Shown one piece after another: positions 50,030-61,381 of a stretch of 64,000 bases of DNA (its first letter is position 1; each line of letters starts with the position of its first letter). A program made the position numbers and the translations under genes. The notes under the pieces were generated by a model. The model searched no databases. It saw only the letters and a program-made list of their open reading frames with translations, and had not been told where the DNA came from. Source of the DNA: Ichthyophis bannanicus (Eukaryota; Chordata; Amphibia; Gymnophiona; Ichthyophiidae); the NCBI GenBank assembly GCA_033557465.1, contig CM066036.1, forward strand, positions 721,569,828-721,633,827, written 5' to 3'.

Positions 50030-50093
50030 TGGGGGATTGAACCCCTGATGCATGCATCATTGGTGAGTGTCTTCACCATTCTGCTGTGGCTCT
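50030..50093 (-). repeat. tRNA-like module T8
   Basis: Box B GGTTCAATCCC (50043-50033) and box A-like CAGCAGAATGG (50086-50076). It shares a long identical stretch with T7 around cctgatgcatgcatcattgg. Confidence 0.6.
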
Positions 50094-50399
50094 CTTCCTG
50101 TGTTTGTCTGTTGGCGCACTGCCTTCGGCCTTCCATATTTGCAGCGCACCGCCTTCTGCCGCTCAAACCGCAAGGACTTAACAGCACATCGCCTAATGCA
50201 CACAATTTGCAGCGAAAAGCATTCTGAGCCCAATATTAACAGTGCGGCGCACTCTGCCGCCCAGATATGAACAGTGTGCCGCCTGTTGCTGCAAAAGGTT
50301 AGCAGGGTTCCCCTTTCTGCCGTACAGGATTCATGTGCCTTCTAGTGCACCTTTCACCATTAATGTTATTGCCTCAAGCTGGCGTTTTTGTGGTGCACA

Positions 50400-50464
50400 A
50401 TGGGGAATTGAACCCATGGCCCCTGCACCATTGGTTAGTATCTTCACCGTTGTGCTACGGCACT
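50400..50464 (-). repeat. tRNA-like module T9
   Basis: Box A TAGCACAACGG (50457-50447) is perfect, and box B GGTTCAATTCC (50412-50402) is intact. The best preserved module in the right end. Confidence 0.65.
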
Positions 50465-50639
50465 GTTCCTATATGTGCCCAGCAGCGCCCCACTTAGCCT
50501 TCCCACGCGCTAATGTGGACCCGAAAATATGCGCGCCGCGCACAGGTACGGTCATTTTTATTCCTTTTTTCTGCCTGACCCGCCCACTCCTTATATGGCA
50601 CAGGCACACTAACGGGGCCCCGCACAATTTCGGTGTTTC

Positions 50640-50652
50640 GTAAACATGCCCC
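50640..50652 (-). repeat. Harbinger right terminal inverted repeat
   Basis: The sequence gtaaacatgcccc is the exact complement of 1871-1883. Confidence 0.88.
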
Positions 50653-50655
50653 TAA
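50653..50655. repeat. Target site duplication TAA (right)
   Basis: Pairs with 1868-1870. It restores a single TAA in the ERV env reading frame when the element is excluded. Confidence 0.85.
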
Positions 50656-51524
50656 GTAAATCATGAGAGAAAGTCTGCTTCCATTCAAATCGGAGAGACT
50701 CCCCCATTCTGGTGAGATGGAACATTGGTACACTTAACTGTTTTCTGTAGTAGTTTTCGCTGCTCACTTTAACAATCTCACATGCAAATTTAATTTTCAT
50801 TCCAGTGTCCAAAATGTTCTTCTTCACTCAGGACATCTACTCTTGGCAAGGGCATATGTTTGGTTAAATGAGAGTCATATGGATTAGGACTAGGGGGGTT
50901 ATTCTATTGGCTCCCTTCCACTGCGGTATAGAGTTTTACCTGACATACTCTACTTCCATTAAACAAAAGATTTGTTGATTACAGGGGGAAAGACCATTTA
51001 TGCATTCAGAAAGATATTCCTTTCTTCGTGTCTGAAAAGTTACCAGTATTTCAGTATATTTACAGGAGCTGGAATGAGGAAGAAACTTCACTGTTGCCAC
51101 ATTGGAAGGGCACTCAGTGTAATTCCTTTCCTCCGGACAGCTACAATTTTCTTGTTATACTCGAGAAGGGCTGGAGTAGCTTCATTAGAGACAGGTTTGT
51201 TAATGCATACCAGAAAGAGAAGAAGCAACATCTTAAGTAAATAGTAATAACAAGATCACAATAATAACAGAGATCACACATATAACTATAAATCCAGTCC
51301 ATTCTTGTGTTCCCAATTTGCCAGATAGCGAAGGGGAATCTGTGTCAACAGGTCTGCCAAATGGATAACAACTCACAGTCATTAGTGTATCTTCATCAGC
51401 TTTGCTTTCAGGTCTAGACCCGGTACGGTCTCAAAAAGTCACTTGTTTGCAGAAGTCTTCTCCTCTCCCTCACCAGTTGCTAGGGCCTTGACTGCCCCGA
51501 TGTCAGCTACTTCTCGTCCTTGTA
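50653..51524 (-). pseudogene. ERV env remnant, 5' part
   Basis: The minus-strand frame ending at the insertion (about 50827-50653) is in register with the env frame at 1867-1338. Upstream it is interrupted by stops and shifts, so the start and signal peptide are not resolved. By position it lies between the integrase end (51525) and the env break. Confidence 0.6.
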
Positions 51525-51943
51525 CTAAAGTCTAGTTTGGGGGTGAAGAATACTTACAGTACAGTGGGTGTAGTGGATCCAGGATGCTTTAGCAGCTACC
51601 TTTACTGCAGTCGGTGTTGTCAGAAGAACTTGGAATGATCCCTCACAAAGTGGCTGCAGCGTGTGCTGATGATATGCCTTTATCAGGATCAAATCTCCCA
51701 GTTGAAAGGAATGAGCTGAGACATCTAGAGGAAGGGTCTGGAACTGCGTAGCATACCCGTGGAGGGAAAAGAGTTGCTTCTGGAGCTGGAAGATATAAGT
51801 GGTCAAATGTGAATCTTGCATCACGAAAGTAGGGGGTCTGCCATATAACAGTTCAAATGGAGAAACTTTCAGTCAACCCCTTGGGGCGATTCTGACATTG
51901 AACAAAGCAAAAGCCAAAGCTTCTAACCAGGATAATTTAGAAC
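51525..51943 (-). pseudogene. ERV pol remnant: end of integrase
   Basis: The minus strand encodes the end of the integrase core and the C-terminal domain typical of gammaretroviral integrase (a loading segment with FQLGDLILIKAYH, then LLTTPTAVKV and a WIHYTH motif). One in-frame stop lies near 51870. The gene is cut at 51943/51944 by the CR1 3' end, so the rest of pol lies beyond the CR1, outside the window. Confidence 0.8.
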
Positions 51944-52429
51944 ATAAGAACATAAGATATGCCATACTGGGTCAGACCAAGGTCCATCATGCCCAGTGTC
52001 CTGTTTCCAAAAGTGGCCAATCTAGACTATAAGTATCTAGCAGTTTCCACAAAAGACACAGGTTCCACAATGCTTGTATTGGGTCAAGCAGTGATATCCT
52101 GGGTCCCTTTTAATAATGGTTTATGGACCTTTCCGCCAGGAACGTGTCCAAATCTTTTTTAAACCCAGCTTTTACTAACATCCTCTGGTAACAAATCCAT
52201 CCACTAACAGCTTTTACTACATCCTCTGGTAACAAATTCCAGAGTTTGATTACACGTTGAGTGAAAAAATATTGTCTCTTATTAGCCTTAAATAGTTTAC
52301 TCTGTAGCTTCATTGGATGTACCCTAGTCTTTCTATATTCTAATGATGTAAACAATCGATCTACGTTTACCCGTTCCACTCCATTCATTAATTTATAGAC
52401 CTCTATCCTATCTCCACTCCAGGGGCGGC
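51944..52429 (-). mobile_element. CR1 LINE, 3' segment
   Basis: The 3' end on the minus strand, finishing in the short repeat (ttatgttc)n at 51944. At 52433-52110 it encodes the ORF2 C-terminus (for example RQYFFTQRVIKLWNLLPEDV). It continues at 55051-55098 and 62709-64000, after the two later insertions. Confidence 0.85.
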
Positions 52430-53499
52430 CCAAGGGGGGTGCGGGGCCATGTGTGGAGACTCGGTGCGGGGCCTCATTTGCATAAGGGGCCTCATTTGCA
52501 TAAATATTTGCATAATTTTACCATACACTAACTTTTAGTAAACATGCCTCTTCATGAGTGTATGGATAAAGAAAGACAAAGATTTCTACATTACTATAAT
52601 CCAGTGCCAACCGCCAGGCACTTTAGGAACTACTACAAACACTGCCCATTTAGAACCCATAGCAAACCCACCGTATCCTAACAGCACTACCAGGACTCAT
52701 AAAGCACCATACCCTACCTATCAAAAGGCAACACTGCAAATATTAAACCAATACATTTCAGAGAATAACAATACATGACCTACTGGGGAAAGAAAACAAG
52801 TGACAATGTCAAATAGCAATTACATAAACAGAATACCTCAGCTCAGTTACACATGCAGAACATAGACCATCACCAAACAAGGAATCACAATTTAAAAACA
52901 GGAAGACAATAATTAAACTGGGAACCCTAAAAGCCAAACTTGGAATGTACAACAACAATGTAGAAATAAACCTATAAATTAATTTTGTCTTGTACTAAAC
53001 AAAGCACAGACATTAATAATGCACATTTCCCAGAGCTGACATATTCCCAGAGCTGACAAATTCAAAATAAAGAGATATCTTTGTACCTTTTGTGCATTTT
53101 TTTTCAGTTGCAATTCTCCAGCCACTTTCTTCTCGTTTATTTGTGTCTTCTGCTATCTCTCCATCGTATGCTGTCCATTTGTCCTTTCTTCTCTTCTAGT
53201 TTTTTTCCATTCTCTCTCTACATCTGCTTTAACATAATAATCTTTCTCCTTTTGCTCTTTCCTCATTCCTATTTCATCCACTCAAATTTTACCCCTCCAT
53301 CCTCAATCCCCACTTAGTCTCCCAATACCCGGCCAATTGTACATTTTTCTTCCCTCCCACACAAAATATTTTTCCCCTCTCCATTTCATTCTCCCAGCCC
53401 CATCCCCTTCTAATCTCCCCCAACATCAGCTCCCTTTTAGTTCCAGCCCCACCCAGTATCCGCTCCCTTCTAGTCCCCACATCAGCCCATTTCCAGTCC

Positions 53500-54540
53500 T
53501 GGCCCCCCATCAGTCCATTTCCAGTCCTAGCTCCCCCATCCATTTCCAGTCCTATCCGAGTCCCTTCATCAGCTCATTTCCAATACCAGCCTCCCATCAG
53601 CCCATTTCTAGTCCATTCCTAGCCCCACCATCAGCCCATGTTAAATCCTAGCTCCCCTCCACTCAGCCCATTTCTAATCCAAGCCCCCCATGAGCCTACT
53701 TCCAGTTCTAGCCCCTCCATGAGTCCATTTCAATCCAAGCCCCCACCACAGCCCATTTCCAATCTAAGCTCCCCCCAACACCCAATTACCAGTCCTATCC
53801 TAGCCCCTCCATCAGCCCATTTCCTGTCCTAGCTCCCTCCCCTCAGAGCCCATTCCAAGCCCCCCTTCCCATCAGCTATTTGCAGTTCAAGCCCCCTTCC
53901 ACTCAGCCCATTTCCATTCCAAGTCCCCCTCCCCATCAGCTATTTGCAGTTCAAGCCCCCCACTTCCCTCAGCCCATTTCCATTCCAAGCCCCGTCCCCA
54001 TCAGCTATTTGCAGTTCAAGCCACCCACTTCCCCTCAGCCCATTTCCATTCCAAGCCCCGTCCCCATCCGCTATTTGCAGTTCAAGCCCCCTTCCACTCC
54101 GCCCATTTCCATTCCAAGCCCCACCTCCCATCAGCTATTTGCAATTCAAGCCCCCTTCCACTCAGCCCATTTCCAGTCCTAGCAACCCCCCAACCCATTA
54201 CCAGTCCTAGCCCCCCATAGCCCACTCCCAATCCTAATCCCACCAGCCCATTCCCAGTCCTAATGGCCCATCTCCCAATTTTTAGTTTAAGACCCCCCAT
54301 AGCCCATTATCAGTCCTAACCCCCATCAACCCACTTCCAGTCCTAATCCCACCAGCCAATTTCCAGTCCTAATCCCCCATCACCAAATTTTCAGTTTAAG
54401 CCCCCCCATAGCCCATCACCACTTCTAACCCCCCCACCCCAGCCCCCATCACCACTCCTAACCCCCCACCCCCAGCCCCCATCACCCATCACCACTCCTA
54501 ACCCCCCCCCACCCCCCCCCAGCCCCCGGAAAATTTAAAA
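53500..54540. repeat. Pyrimidine-rich minisatellite
   Basis: Tandem variants of cagcccatttccagtcctagcccc, with a higher-order ~63-bp unit at 53876-54160 that adds atcagctatttgcagttcaa. It ends in C-runs. Open frames here reflect the repeat and are not coding. Confidence 0.85.
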
Positions 54541-54554
54541 TAAAACAAAGCTGT

Positions 54555-54934
54555 CTGCTGCCGCTTCCGGGGCCGCCGCGGCAGAATCGCGTGTGCCGCG
54601 GGGCCCCCCCTGTGCCCGGCAGAGCCTGCCCTCCCCGGTATCAGCTCTCTGTTTCCAGCTTCAGTCACACGCGCCGGCTTTCAGAGCGCGAAGGGACTAG
54701 TTTCCCTTTCACGGCTCTGTTAAGCCCGCGGGGGCTGATGGGAACTTCCCATTAGCCCCCGCGGGCTTAACAGAGCAGCGAGGGAGAAACTCTCCCCTCA
54801 CGCTCTGAAAGCCGGCGCGTGTGACTGAAGCTGGAAACAGAGAGCTGATACCGGGGAGGGCAGGCTCTGCCGGGCACAGGGGGGGCCCCGCAGCACACTC
54901 GATTCTGCCGCGGCGGCCCCGGAAGCGGCAGCAG
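54555..54934. repeat. Long inverted repeat, ~190-bp arms
   Basis: The arms 54555-54744 and 54746-54934 are near-perfect complements centred on gatgggaacttcccatt at about 54745. They are GC-rich, with small mismatches around 54690-54710 and 54778-54800, and would fold into a long hairpin. Confidence 0.92.
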
Positions 54935-55050
54935 CTTTTTTTTTTTTTTTTTAATTTTACTTTTGGATCGGAATGTTTTTTGCGCGGGGCCCCCTGAAAC
55001 ACAGGGCCCTGTGCAAAAAACATTCTCGCTCAATGGACGGGCCGGCCCTG

Positions 55051-55098
55051 CTCCCCTCAGTCATCTCTTTTCCAGGTTGAAAAGCCCTAACCTTTTTT
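55051..55098 (-). mobile_element. CR1 LINE, middle segment
   Basis: A short piece of the CR1 between the hAT-like element and the L1. It joins 52421 on one side and 62724 on the other. Confidence 0.75.
55084..55098. repeat. L1 target site duplication, left
   Basis: The sequence agccctaaccttttt is repeated exactly at 62709-62723. Confidence 0.85.
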
Positions 55099-55787
55099 TT
55101 TTTGTGTAAAGTTTTTATTGAAAGTCATAGACAAAACAAAATACAAATATCGGAATACAAACGCACTCAGTACCAATATTACTACACAGCCATTTCTAAA
55201 TTACCTAAGTGCACGGGTAAAAGATTTAAGCAGACGTATCTTAAGAAAAACAGTAGAATGTATTCCACAATAGTTAACTTAAGAAATGAAACCTGAGGAG
55301 TACCTATTAGCTAACTGCTAACTAACAGAACGAAAAATTCACAGTGCTGGAAGTGAAGAGTGTGTATTGAAAATCATGTACTGAGAACCTAAAGGAAAAC
55401 TAGTCCCCATAAGAAAATACCATGAACCTAGAGCGGAGACCTTCATTATCTGAAACCTGCCCTACCCCCACTCTCTCCCCCCAACCCATCCCTGCCCCCC
55501 GCCCTCCCTCCCTTCCTCCCAGCCCCCCACCCCCAACACCCACATAGAGACTATATCACCAAAGAGGGATAAAGAGAAATGGCAGAATGCAGTCAGAGAT
55601 TACAAGGGATTGGAAGCGCCCAACTACAATAGACCCACTCGTCAGGGGTTAGCGTTGAGTTTCCGCCTAGTTCAAGGGTGTGAGCAGCTAGGATGCCCAG
55701 ACACTATTGAGTCTCGTATCACCCAGTGGTCAGATAGGCAAGACTTGACTCCATAAGTAATTCAGCTTGCCCATCTTACCACTCAGT

Positions 55788-58700
55788 TCAGCTGTCAACT
55801 TGTCCATACGATAGAGATCCCATCCATTCATCATATGTAGGTACAGCCGATCTCTTCCAGTATCGACTGACCACCGAGCGCACAGCCAAAAATAGGCATT
55901 GAATCATACTCAGGTGGCTCTTTGACAATAAATCTTGAGAAAAATGGCCTAAAATGCAGTGCTCGATATCAAAAGGGAAGGCGATCTCAAGTTTTTGAAT
56001 TATCGTATTATATATCATGCACCAGTAAGACTGGATTTTAGGGCACTCCCACCACATATGAGAAAAAGTTCCTATCTCCCCACATGATCTCCAGCAGAGG
56101 GGATCATCGGTTCGTCCCCAGTGGAAAAGAGAGGTAGGAACAACAGACATTCTCAAAACAATTTGTAATTGTGTGTTAACTAGCGATAAAGAAATGGAAC
56201 AATTATGCGCGTAATGAAACACCTCGATCTAAAAATCATCCGGCTTAGTTCGAATGACCTCTTCCCATTGGTCACAAGCCTTTAGAGTAGGAGCGGCCAT
56301 TGCAGCATCTCCAGACATAGAGCGATATAGGCGCACCAATAAAGCTTTGTCTGACTTAGGTAGGAAAAGGAGGCTCTCCCAAGTAGTGGGTGAGCGCGCG
56401 GATGCCTCTAGAAGAGGCTGAGAAGAAAAACAATGATGAAATTGGAGATATTGAAATGAGGAAAGGGAAAGTTTCAGCTTTGACTCCATTTGAGGACACG
56501 GCAGAAGCCTGGAGTGCTGATGAAGAGAGGCCAAGTGTAGAGTATCTACAGCATGTTGAAGAGGCCGTGGAAGGCTTCTTACAAAGGGGAAAACTCCTAC
56601 GGGCGTATATGGGGACCAAAAGGAAGGGCTATCAGTTTTGACACAAATTCTATGCCAGGCTGTCCATATTGGGCCCAGAAAAATGTGTGAGCGAATAGTG
56701 CGTATTAGAGATTGTTCTGTGACAAACGGGACTGTTAGCAGGGGGATCGGGGAAACTGAGTATGCTTCCAAATCGACCCACGCTGATGTCTCCCTCAAAC
56801 ACCATAAAAGAATGGCCCTCAAGCAGGAGCTAAGATCGTAGAATTTGAAGTTGGGTAAACCAACACCTCCCCAAGATTTGAGGCGAGTCGTAGTATTCCA
56901 ACTTAATTGTGATCTCCACCCTTGCCACACAAAGTGCATGAGAATTTTGCGTAAATGAAGGAAGAACGAACGCGGTAAATGAATAGGGAGTTGCTGGAAT
57001 AAGAAGAGGATTTTCGGTAAGAGGAGCATCTTAATCGTATTAACTCTGCCAAGCCAGGATACAGTGATGGCTTGCCAGGATGCAATCTCCTTAGAGACAA
57101 TGAAGACAGCAGCGGAGTGTAGTTGCGTTCATAGAGCTCCTCCACTTTCTGGGAGATCTGAATTCCCAAGTACTTGAAGATGGTAACCAAAGGGAAGGTA
57201 CCATCTGTCCTCAGAGGGCTGGCCCCTTGGCTTGTCCAGCAGGGCATCAGAGCGGATTTCTGGAAGTTAATCGTATACCCAGACAGAAAGGAGAAATCAG
57301 TAGAGAGGTCAAGACTGTCATCATGGTGTTCGGTTCTCGAAGAAATATTAGAGTGTCGTCGGCATAAAGCGAGACAATGTGAAACTTATTTGCTAGGGGA
57401 ATCCCCAGTTGAGAATCAAGTGATCTGAGTCGAATAGCCAGGGGTTCAAGCGCTAAAGCGAACAGAAGCGGCGACAGAGGGCATCCTTGTCTAGTTCCCC
57501 GTTCTAAAGAGAACGGCGTCGATAGGAATCCGTTGACTTGGACTATTCCCGTGGGTGCTTTATATAAAGCCGATATGCAGGCGAGGAACGAGATCCCAAA
57601 CCCAAAGTGCTGAAGTACAGTTAAGAGATATCTCCATTCCACCTTATCAAATGCCTTCTCCGCATCTAGGGAAAGGACTGCATAGCAGCTTTCCAGCTGT
57701 CTAACCCCCGCCAAAATATTCAGGAGACGACGCACATTTTCAAATCCTTGACGACCTTTAATAAGTCCCGTCTGATCCAGGTGAACTATTTCCTGCACCA
57801 AGGAATTTGGAAGGGAAGCAAGAATCTTAGTAAAGATTTTATAGTCAATATTCAGCAAGGAAATTGATTGATCTTTCCCCTCTTTAGGGATTACAGTGAT
57901 TATGGCTTGATGCATAGATTCGGGCAGGCTCTGCTGATGTAAGATAGAGTTAAAGACCCTGGTTAACAAGGGAGCTACATGGTCCAAAAACGATTTATAA
58001 AATTCTGCCGGGATCATGTCAGGACCAGAGGCTTTGGCCTGTTTCAGCTGCTTCAAGGCCGATTGAACTTCTGTAAGGCTGATTTCTCAATCTAATGCAT
58101 CTCGAGCTGCTTCAGGCAATTGTGGTAAGTGAAGATCTGACAAAAACTGATATATGGTTGAGCTATCAGGGGATAAATGAGAGGAGCAGAGATCTCTGTA
58201 AAACCTAGCAAACCGCTAAGCAATATCTCTAGATTTGTGAAGAGGGCGATTCTGTTTGTCTAGGACAGTAGACACCCGACGGGCTAGTCTTTGTATTTTC
58301 AATTGCCACAGGAGTAATTTATTAGCTTTGTTCCCGTGCTCAAAAAAATGTCGGTGCGTTTTTAATAAGCAAGAAGAGATATCCTCCGTCTCTAAAGCTG
58401 CTAGCTTACCTCGAAGTGCAAGGAGCTAATGGAAGAGTGAAGGAGTCGGGTATCGTGTGTGCCGTTTTTCGAGAATGGAGATTTGGGCTCTGAGATCAGT
58501 TTGGATAATTTTGTTCTGATGTTTATGAGTAGCCAACAAAGAGATGACTTGCCCTCTTAACATAGCCTTCCCCACCTCCCATAGTAAAAATGAAGAGATC
58601 TCTCCCTGATCATTATGGAAAAGATAGTCTTTCCAACTCTCCTGTAACTGCTTCACAAAATTGGTATTTTGCAATAAATACCGAGGAAAGGACCAAGAAT

Positions 58701-59424
58701 GCGGGGGAGTATCAGCACCGCTAATATTGTATTCCAAAGAGATTACGTAGTGGTTTGAAGGGCCTCTCGTTCCAATGTTAGCCTTATCAATTTGTGTTAA
58801 TAGCTGTTTGGAGATCAGCCACATATCAATACGAGAATATGAATGATGAGCTGCGGAGAAAAAAGTGTAGTCTTTCTCTCTAGGATGTCGTAGGTGCCAC
58901 ACATCATCTAGAGAAAAGGTAGAAATTAGTGTGCCAAGAGTTTGTGAAGCTCCTGGCGCCGATTTAAGACCTGAGGATTTATCTAGGTCTGAGAGGACAC
59001 AATTAAAATCTCCCCCCATAATTATTTCTCCAGTAACTTGAGTTGCTAAGATCTCCATAAGGTTCAAGAGAGACTGCACAATGTCAGAAGGAGGGATATA
59101 AACATTCACCAAGGAGAGCGCAGCCCCGTTGAGAGTACCTGTAAGTATTAAGAAGCGGCCCTTGGGATCTTGAATTTGTTTTATCAATTGGAAGGGACAT
59201 TTATGTGCGAACATGATGGCCACCCCCCTTCTATGGGTGGAAAAACCGGTGGAGTAAATCGTAGAAAATCTACGGGAAATTAGACACGAATGTGCTCCAG
59301 GGGCCAAATGAGTTTCCTGCAGGAAAACAATATCTGCATGTTCTCTGTGCAGCAGTGCAGACACTCTGTGTATTTTAATCGGATGATGAAGGCCCCTGAC
59401 ATTCCAGGAGATTAGTTTAACCAT
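55788..59424 (-). pseudogene. L1 ORF2 (endonuclease-reverse transcriptase), disrupted
   Basis: The minus-strand ATG at 59424 opens an apurinic-type endonuclease (MVKLISWNVRGL; GEIIMGGDFNCV; SYSRIDMWLIS). After stops at about 58425 and 58085 the same frame gives the reverse transcriptase, with LDAEKAFDKVEW, GTRQGCPLSPLLF and the YADD catalytic loop near 57390. Frameshifts near 57247 and 57030 and a stop near 56225 follow. The C-terminal Cys-His motif CWRSCGEIGTFSHMWWEC (C-x3-C-x7-H-x4-C) is intact near 56100. Total span of about 1,210 codons is normal for L1 ORF2. Confidence 0.92.
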
Positions 59425-60388
59425 TATCTAGAAAGATGGCTCGGACTGTAAAGGTACTGCTTAGAGGATAGAAGGAGTGGAGGAGTGGCCTAGTGGTTGG
59501 AGCAAGGTACTTCAGGCCAGAAGATCAGGGTTTCAAATCCCACTAGAGGACAGCAACCTTGGGCCAGAAGGACTGGGGTTTCTAGTCCCACAGGTGCTCC
59601 TTGTGGTCTTGGGCAAGCCACTTAACCCTCCATAGCCCATGTTCCCTGTAAAATAGCTATCTCCAAGTTATAATGCCCTGTTCAATGTAAACCACCTGAT
59701 ACAGAATAGCACAGTATATAAGAGAATACAAATCAATTATATAGCTGTACCTAATTCCCTCCCTCCAGTTTCAGTGACAAGAGATTTCACTAGCCAGAAT
59801 TCCACAGCTTCCTTTCCATTTTTCACAAATTTGTGATTTCCTATCCCTCTTTTTGCTCTTCAACCCTATGACTGCATTATCAACCAGTTCACCCCCTCCC
59901 ACCTTCAAGCACCCCCTCCCCCTTTCCCTCCCCCCTCCGAGTTCACCCCCCCAAACCCCAATTCCTCAAGAACAAACTCCCAGTATGCTACACTAAATAT
60001 TCTTGACCTCATTCTCTCTGGGAGAGCCCTTAATGCGAGTGGGGGACCTTCCCACCCTCAGGAGGACGCTAAGGACTTGGGTGATTGGGCCAACACACCC
60101 AAGCCTACAATTCCCAAGAGTTAACTCAATAATCAGGCTGAACTGCTATCTACCTTATTTTTTACCTGCAATCTTACATACAAATAGTGCCCAACAGGGT
60201 AACAAGAAACAAAGTATGTAGAGTACCACCATATTTTCATCAAACTCCCCCTGGCAATACCAGGAAGGTTGAGAGTCCTCGAGGTGGTATCAAAAGTCGC
60301 CCTTCTCGAAGGAAATCTCAATCTTGGTGACAGGGAGGAACAAACAATGGGATCAATGAAGATTATTGGAACAGTCTATGCCCTTCTC
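59425..60388. other. L1 inter-ORF region with SINE
   Basis: Contains the SINE at 59480-59730. The rest (59731-60388) is C-rich near 59890-59960 and otherwise plain. I see no further feature. Confidence 0.55.
59480..59730 (+). mobile_element. tRNA-derived SINE
   Basis: Head with perfect box A TGGCCTAGTGG (59486-59496) and box B GGTTTCAAATCC (59529-59540). The body contains cttgggcaagccacttaacc and the tail resembles the LINE 3' end at 12530. Inserted in the L1 between ORF2 and ORF1, opposite in strand to the L1. Confidence 0.8.
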
Positions 60389-61381
60389 TCAAGTTGGAGC
60401 AGTGGTGTCCATTCCCTGTCCCCCGGAACCATCCTGCTCTGCTTCTGAAGAGCATCTGGATCTGGGAACTTTCCGCCGCTTGGGCATGGAGACTTCCCAA
60501 TCTCCCTTCGGGATGCGTTGTGGAAGAGACGGTTCTCCAAATTGCAGGGAGTCTGCAAAATGTAGGCAATTGGAGAGCTCGGAAATGCACTGTTTCGTAC
60601 CATTCCATTCGAAATTCAAAGAAAATGGGAACCCCCAGCGATACAGTATTGACCGTTTCTGAAGAACCTGCGTGAGGGGACAAAAGCTCTTCCGCCGTTT
60701 CAAGGTGTGCTGTGCAATGTCCTGAAAAAGCTGGAGCTCCTGGCCTTTAAAGAGGAAGGAACGTTTGCCATGCACACTGCGAAGGAGGGCCACCTTCTCC
60801 TCAAAGAAGGAGAAGCAGGTGATGATGGGACGTGGCCAAGCATTAGAATCTTTTTTAGGTCCTAGGCTGCGGTGCGCATGTTCTAGTTTAACTGTGTGGT
60901 CAGATTTAGCAACACAGAATGCAAATATCTCCTGCACAATTGCAATCGAGTCCTCTTTGTCTCCAGAACTCTCTGGGACCCCCAAAATGTGAACATTATT
61001 TCTCCTCTGCCAGTTCTCAAGGTCCTCTTGATGTTCCAACATATCTTTAGTTGCTTGGTCTATTTTCCTCAATTTACTTTGGAAAGCAATCGAGGAGTCC
61101 TTTTTCTCACCAATGAGGGTTTCAGCATGAGATACTCAGTCATCCAGCGCTTTGATATCTGAGCGCATGCTAGCAACAACTTTGGTGAAATCAATACGGA
61201 AGAGCTTTAGTTCCTGTAATATCTCAGCCAGATCATGCTTCGTAGCTAATGTGGAGATCACTGCTGCATCTATTACCCTGGGTGCAGGGTGTTGCTCAGC
61301 TTTTGGCGAGAGTTTTGGTTGTTCGTCGGAAGACCTGGAGAACTTGGACAGTGCAGAGGCGTAATTTTTAACCGTAGCCAT
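60389..61381 (-). pseudogene. L1 ORF1 (RNA-binding protein), one in-frame stop
   Basis: The ATG at 61381 begins MATVKNYASALSKFSR. A TGA near 61135 interrupts the coiled-coil part, after which the same frame continues to 60389. The RRM-like core begins with RRNNVHILGVPES and the C-terminal domain follows. About 330 codons in all, normal for L1 ORF1p. Confidence 0.85.

Larger units (their letters stand above)
49391..50639. other. Harbinger right subterminal region
   Basis: Contains four minus-strand tRNA-like modules and repeated gcgccgcc-type motifs, and ends in a CpG-rich segment with gcgcgccgcgcac and a gccccgcac box. It is paralogous to 5590-6855. No coding exon is supported. Confidence 0.6.
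1871..50652. mobile_element. Giant PIF/Harbinger DNA transposon (as assembled)
   Basis: The block is bounded by perfect 13-bp inverted repeats (ggggcatgtttac at 1871-1883, its complement at 50640-50652) and flanked by TAA direct repeats. It contains a HARBI1-type transposase with two Myb/SANT-like genes. The ERV env frame is in register on both sides once the element and one TAA are excluded, which identifies the outer ends of one insertion event. The assembled length of 48.8 kb is inflated by a 500-N gap and a redundant ~21-kb contig overlap; the real length is near 26.7 kb. That is several times the 3-6 kb usual for this superfamily. It carries nested younger insertions and an internal decayed copy of its own right end (5590-6855). 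Confidence 0.88.
52430..55050 (+). mobile_element. Non-autonomous hAT-like element with palindrome
   Basis: Ends caggggcggccc and gggccggccctg form imperfect inverted repeats. Flanks ctccactc (52422-52429) and ctcccctc (55051-55058) are an 8-bp duplication with one mismatch. The neighbouring CR1 sequence resumes exactly after it. It holds an AT-rich part (52500-53080), a CT-rich part, a minisatellite (53500-54540) and a long palindrome (54555-54934). No transposase. Confidence 0.75.

Noticed and set aside
53300..54300. Proline/serine-rich coding frames in the CT-rich region
   Set aside because: They follow the minisatellite in several frames on both strands and have no start or splice context.
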